From NCBI GenBank assembly GCA_045538305.1, contig JAZSRC010000073.1, forward strand, positions 1-5,868: a DNA stretch of 5,868 bases, written 5' to 3'. The notes under the pieces are model-generated. The model was not told the origin of the DNA and did not search any database. It worked only from the letters and a program-made list of their open reading frames with translations. Each line of letters begins with the position of its first letter. Positions within the stretch are counted from its first letter, which is position 1. Shown piece after piece: positions 5,756 through 5,868 of the stretch. This DNA comes from SFHK01 sp045538305. Lineage in GTDB: Bacteria; Bacillota; Clostridia; Christensenellales; Aristaeellaceae. A program made the translations under genes and the position numbers.

Positions 5756-5760
5756 ACGCA

Positions 5761-5868
5761 TCATACGGTGGTGGTCATCGTGCTTCCGCAGCGCGGACAA
5801 AGCGACGAAGTCGACTGGCAGCTCGTTCCGCAGTTTGAGCAGGTGCTGCATCCGCCAGAAATACTGGC
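5761..5868 (-). CDS. C-terminal zinc ribbon of an unidentified protein (runs off right edge)
   Basis: An open frame enters from the right edge on the minus strand and ends at TGA (5763-5761), giving the last 35 residues of a protein. They contain GGCSTCSNCG and LCPRCGSTM. The pattern CSNC-G-x9-CPRC-G has ten residues between the two CxxC pairs, the spacing of the common bacterial zinc ribbon (C-x-N-C-G ... C-P-x-C-G). Two further cysteines (GGCSTC) precede it by a few residues and one lies between the pairs, so the tail is unusually cysteine-rich. The rest of the protein is missing, so function cannot be assigned. Such ribbons occur at the ends of many unrelated bacterial proteins. Nearly the whole visible frame is diagnostic, and the hairpin just past the stop supports a true gene end. 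It converges on dnaX across a 138-nt gap. Confidence 0.7.
   Translation of the reverse strand, partial: ASISGGCSTCSNCGTSCQSTSSLCPRCGSTMTTTV

Noticed and set aside
1..5868. Search for tRNA, rRNA, CRISPR repeats, insertion-sequence ends, riboswitches or a replication origin
   Set aside because: No regularly spaced repeats, tRNA-like cloverleaf, transposase motif, long leader with riboswitch character or DnaA-box cluster was seen by eye on either strand.

Overview
The window looks like an ordinary chromosomal segment of a clostridial-class Firmicute (Clostridia), with roughly half G+C by eye. Three things point there. The left edge carries the N-terminal half of a SCIFF peptide gene (scfA), a near-universal marker of Clostridia. 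MurG is of the Gram-positive subtype with HESD and SRGDQ motifs. DnaX has the Firmicute-type C-terminal domain. The genus cannot be read from this sequence. I see no tRNA, rRNA, CRISPR array, insertion sequence or phage gene.

Left part (1-2780, minus strand). In transcription order there are murG (lipid II synthesis), a rho-independent terminator, a group-III-like Orn/Lys/Arg decarboxylase, and the start of scfA, which runs off the left edge. scfA has its own strong sigma-A-type promoter, whose -35 box contains the decarboxylase stop codon. For both murG and the decarboxylase, the Shine-Dalgarno position favours an internal ATG over the longest reading frame.

Centre (2757-3024). A divergent intergenic region holds an extended -10 promoter reading left into murG and a TTGACA/TACAAT promoter with a 19-nt spacer reading right. 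Three copies of a short ATTCTCCG-like word lie between them.

Right part (3025-5622, plus strand). An aldo/keto reductase and dnaX (DNA polymerase III gamma/tau) form a two-gene operon with a 21-nt gap. No ybaB or recR follows dnaX, unlike the common arrangement. From 5623 to 5760 there are three consecutive inverted repeats between dnaX and a convergent gene, of which only the C-terminal zinc ribbon (minus strand) is inside the window.

The genes do not form one pathway. They cover cell-wall synthesis, amino-acid decarboxylation, a ranthipeptide precursor, a redox enzyme and replication. I find no convincing new system. The most useful leads are the truncated scfA locus with its dyad-containing promoter, the AKR-dnaX pairing, the regulatory layout of the divergent region, and the hairpin cluster after dnaX.
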